Below, piece after piece: positions 62,344 through 64,000 of a stretch of DNA of 64,000 bases; the stretch's first letter is position 1; the number at the start of each line of letters is the position of its first letter. The stretch is from CALBPI01 sp039821645. GTDB lineage: Bacteria; Pseudomonadota; Gammaproteobacteria; Steroidobacterales; Woeseiaceae. The notes under the pieces are model-generated. The model was not told the DNA's origin. It did not search any database and saw only the letters and a program-made list of their open reading frames with translations. The translations under genes and the position numbers were made by a program. The stretch lies in assembly GCA_039821645.1 (NCBI GenBank), contig JBCBNU010000002.1, forward strand, positions 62,001 through 126,000, read 5' to 3'.

Positions 62344-63534
62344 CTAGAACCTGAAGAGCAAACCTGCGCGGGCAGTTACCGCCGAGAAGCTCTCGAAGTC
62401 GCCCCCAAACTCGGTATCGAAGTGCGTAATCTGGCCGAATGCCGTGAGGGCGTCGGTCATCTTCACACCGTAGTTCACGTAGGCGGTGGTGTTCTCGGAG
62501 AGCTCGGTCAGTCCCAGCCGCTCTTCTTCGTCGACCGAAGCGGTTGCGTAGCCCACCCTCAAAGTGTGGCCTGGTTTGACGTTCCAATTCACGAACGCGA
62601 AAAAGCCGGTTTCTCCGAAACTCTCGCGGACTACCCCGTCCCCACCCAGGCTGGTGGCCGGCGCGATACCCAGCGCGTTCTGATTATTCAACGCTTCACC
62701 GGTATAGACCTCCGCCGACACGGAGACATCGCCAAAGTTCAGCTTGGTATAGAGCTTGTAGAAGTTGGCATCCTGGTTCTCGCCGCTGACGAACCCCGCC
62801 TCATCTTCGAAATTCACCTGCGCAAAGTGTGCAGCCGCTCCGATCATATGACCGGAAACTTTGGTATTCACATCGAATGCGAAACCCGGAACGCTACCCA
62901 GTTCATTGGCGTTGATGCCGCCCGCGGAGTTATTTCGACCGCGGTTGGTGATCGCACCGGTGAAGTTCCAGTTGTCGGCTTTGTAGGTCGCTCCGCCCTC
63001 GAGCGCGAGGAAGCCTGAGTTACCGGCGCGATAAGCGTTTCCGATCCAGTTGAAACTTCCGCTTGATTTGATGCCCGCTGCGGTTGTCCATTTTTGGCCG
63101 GCAAAGACCGTGACTTTGTCGTTGACGTCGTAGTAGAGCGTGGCAAGACGAAGCCGCGCGCCTTGCGCCTGAATTGCGGTTTGGTTGGAAAACCCGTCTT
63201 CACCGTCGATGAAGTCAAATTCAAGAACGGTGCGGACGTTTTCGTGCTTCATGTTAAGCGAGAAACGGGAGTGCGCGGCTTGGAAAGAAGTCGCGTCGGA
63301 CTCTAGGAATCGCATCTGCTGGTCGGTGGCGGGAGCGCCGCCAAAGATGTCAGTCCTAAGCGCGTTGGTGGGTGCTACCTGCGAGTAACCACCTCCGAAA
63401 CTCGCGATACCCGAGTCGCTGTATACCAGCTCGGTCTTGATCATGCCCTTAAAACTGAATTCATAAGCTTGTGATGGGCCGCTTACTGCGAGCAACCCGA
63501 GCATTGCAGGCAATGCGATATAACGGCTAGACAT
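62344..63534 (-). CDS. Outer-membrane porin
   Basis: A 396-residue beta barrel with a signal peptide (about residues 1-23, cleavage after SQA), Asp/Gly/Asn-rich strands and a C-terminal Phe (ARAGLLFRF), which is the BAM recognition signal. It resembles gammaproteobacterial porins of the DcaP or gram-negative porin type. It may admit small solutes; specificity is unknown. Single gene, with a terminator hairpin between it and folE2. Confidence 0.88.
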   Translation of the reverse strand: MSSRYIALPAMLGLLAVSGPSQAYEFSFKGMIKTELVYSDSGIASFGGGYSQVAPTNALRTDIFGGAPATDQQMRFLESDATSFQAAHSRFSLNMKHENVRTVLEFDFIDGEDGFSNQTAIQAQGARLRLATLYYDVNDKVTVFAGQKWTTAAGIKSSGSFNWIGNAYRAGNSGFLALEGGATYKADNWNFTGAITNRGRNNSAGGINANELGSVPGFAFDVNTKVSGHMIGAAAHFAQVNFEDEAGFVSGENQDANFYKLYTKLNFGDVSVSAEVYTGEALNNQNALGIAPATSLGGDGVVRESFGETGFFAFVNWNVKPGHTLRVGYATASVDEEERLGLTELSENTTAYVNYGVKMTDALTAFGQITHFDTEFGGDFESFSAVTARAGLLFRF

Positions 63535-63679
63535 GTGGTCCCCCCAACTTATTGTTCATCTGACAATTTCGACGGTACCCACTCTAGGCATTTTCGTTTT
63601 CTTCTCCATTAGACAATGGTCTATGCGTACTTGATGCGTCGGCGCGCTTTGCGCCGAGTTGTTCGACTAGAATCGGGTT

Positions 63680-64000
63680 ATGCATTTCGACAGCATTCAA
63701 CAAATCTCGGAACATCTTCGCAACGGCGAGACAACGTCGCTCGCATTGACGGAGCACCTGCTAGAGCGAATCGCAAGATTCGATGACGACTTGAACGCTT
63801 ACATCACCGTTACCACGGACACAGCAATACAGGCCGCGGAAGCAGCAGACGCAGAGCGCGCCGCAGGACGTGATCGAGGACCGCTGCACGGCATTCCTAT
63901 TGCGATTAAAGATTTGTGCGCAACGGCAGGTATTCGAACTACTGCGGGATCAAAACTCTACGAGCACTGGATACCGGATGCGGACGCGACGGTGGTACAC
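63680..64000 (+). CDS. Amidase signature family protein (5' part)
   Basis: The first 107 codons are visible and the frame runs off the right edge. The segment GPLHGIPIAIKDLCATAGIR contains the amidase-signature Lys of the Ser-cisSer-Lys triad. The N-terminus (LRNGETTSLALTEHLLERIA) is GatA-like. It may be glutamyl/aspartyl-tRNA amidotransferase subunit A or another amidase; the missing C-terminus prevents a decision. Confidence 0.85.
   Translation, partial: MHFDSIQQISEHLRNGETTSLALTEHLLERIARFDDDLNAYITVTTDTAIQAAEAADAERAAGRDRGPLHGIPIAIKDLCATAGIRTTAGSKLYEHWIPDADATVVH

Overview
The window reads as a chromosomal segment of a free-living, polarly flagellated, aerobic to microaerobic gammaproteobacterium. 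The fleQ-fleS-fleR order next to fliEFGHIJ, the sigma-54/sigma-28 promoter architecture and the Fnr-HemN-CcoNOQP block all resemble Pseudomonas and marine gammaproteobacteria (Chromatiales or Woeseiaceae-like lineages are possible). The genus cannot be fixed from the sequence alone. No tRNA, rRNA, CRISPR, insertion sequence or prophage was seen. Coding density is high and no gene-free stretch exceeds 300 bases.

Region 1 (1-25.8 kb) is a flagellar supercluster. Reading leftwards it holds flgBCDEFGHIJKL, fliC, flaG, fliD, fliS, fliT, fleQ, fleS-fleR, fliE, fliF, fliG, fliH, fliI and the start of fliJ. Reading rightwards it holds flgA, flgM, flgN and a small CsrA paralogue carrying an insertion. 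Promoter motifs with canonical spacing support a tiered cascade: sigma-54 boxes before flgB, flgA and fleS, and sigma-28 boxes before fliC and flgM.

Region 2 (25.8-32.5 kb) is a signalling island. It has a histidine-kinase-like protein whose phospho-acceptor His is Gln, a REC-GGDEF-EAL protein with a degenerate EAL domain, a BarA-like hybrid kinase lacking the dimerisation/His domain, and a REC-PAS-GGDEF-EAL protein. The two transcription units diverge from a pair of sigma-28-like promoters centred on a perfect palindrome, which suggests a late-flagellar c-di-GMP/phosphorelay output module.

Region 3 (32.4-44.4 kb) carries an aromatic/aspartate aminotransferase, an Fnr/Anr regulator, a diverged HemN-like radical SAM protein, and the complete cbb3 oxidase operon ccoNOQP with its assembly genes (ccoG, a FixH-position mini-protein, ccoI, ccoS and a HCxGMC membrane protein with a His-rich tail). 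An Fnr box sits at the position expected for activation of ccoN.

Region 4 (44.6-52.9 kb) is mixed: a PAS-EAL phosphodiesterase, a membrane protein, an ArsR-type regulator / carbonic anhydrase / SulP transporter operon with a strong palindromic operator, a fructosamine-kinase-like protein, a DUF2490-like outer-membrane protein, an acyltransferase-3, and a response regulator broken by a one-base homopolymer frameshift.

Region 5 (53-64 kb) is led by an apparent three-gene operon: a transmembrane Ser/Thr kinase, a caspase-fold lipoprotein, and a cadherin/Ig-repeat autotransporter. This is the best candidate for an uncharacterised envelope signalling or protease system. It is followed by a methyltransferase, a small orphan protein, folE2, a porin, and the 5' end of an amidase.
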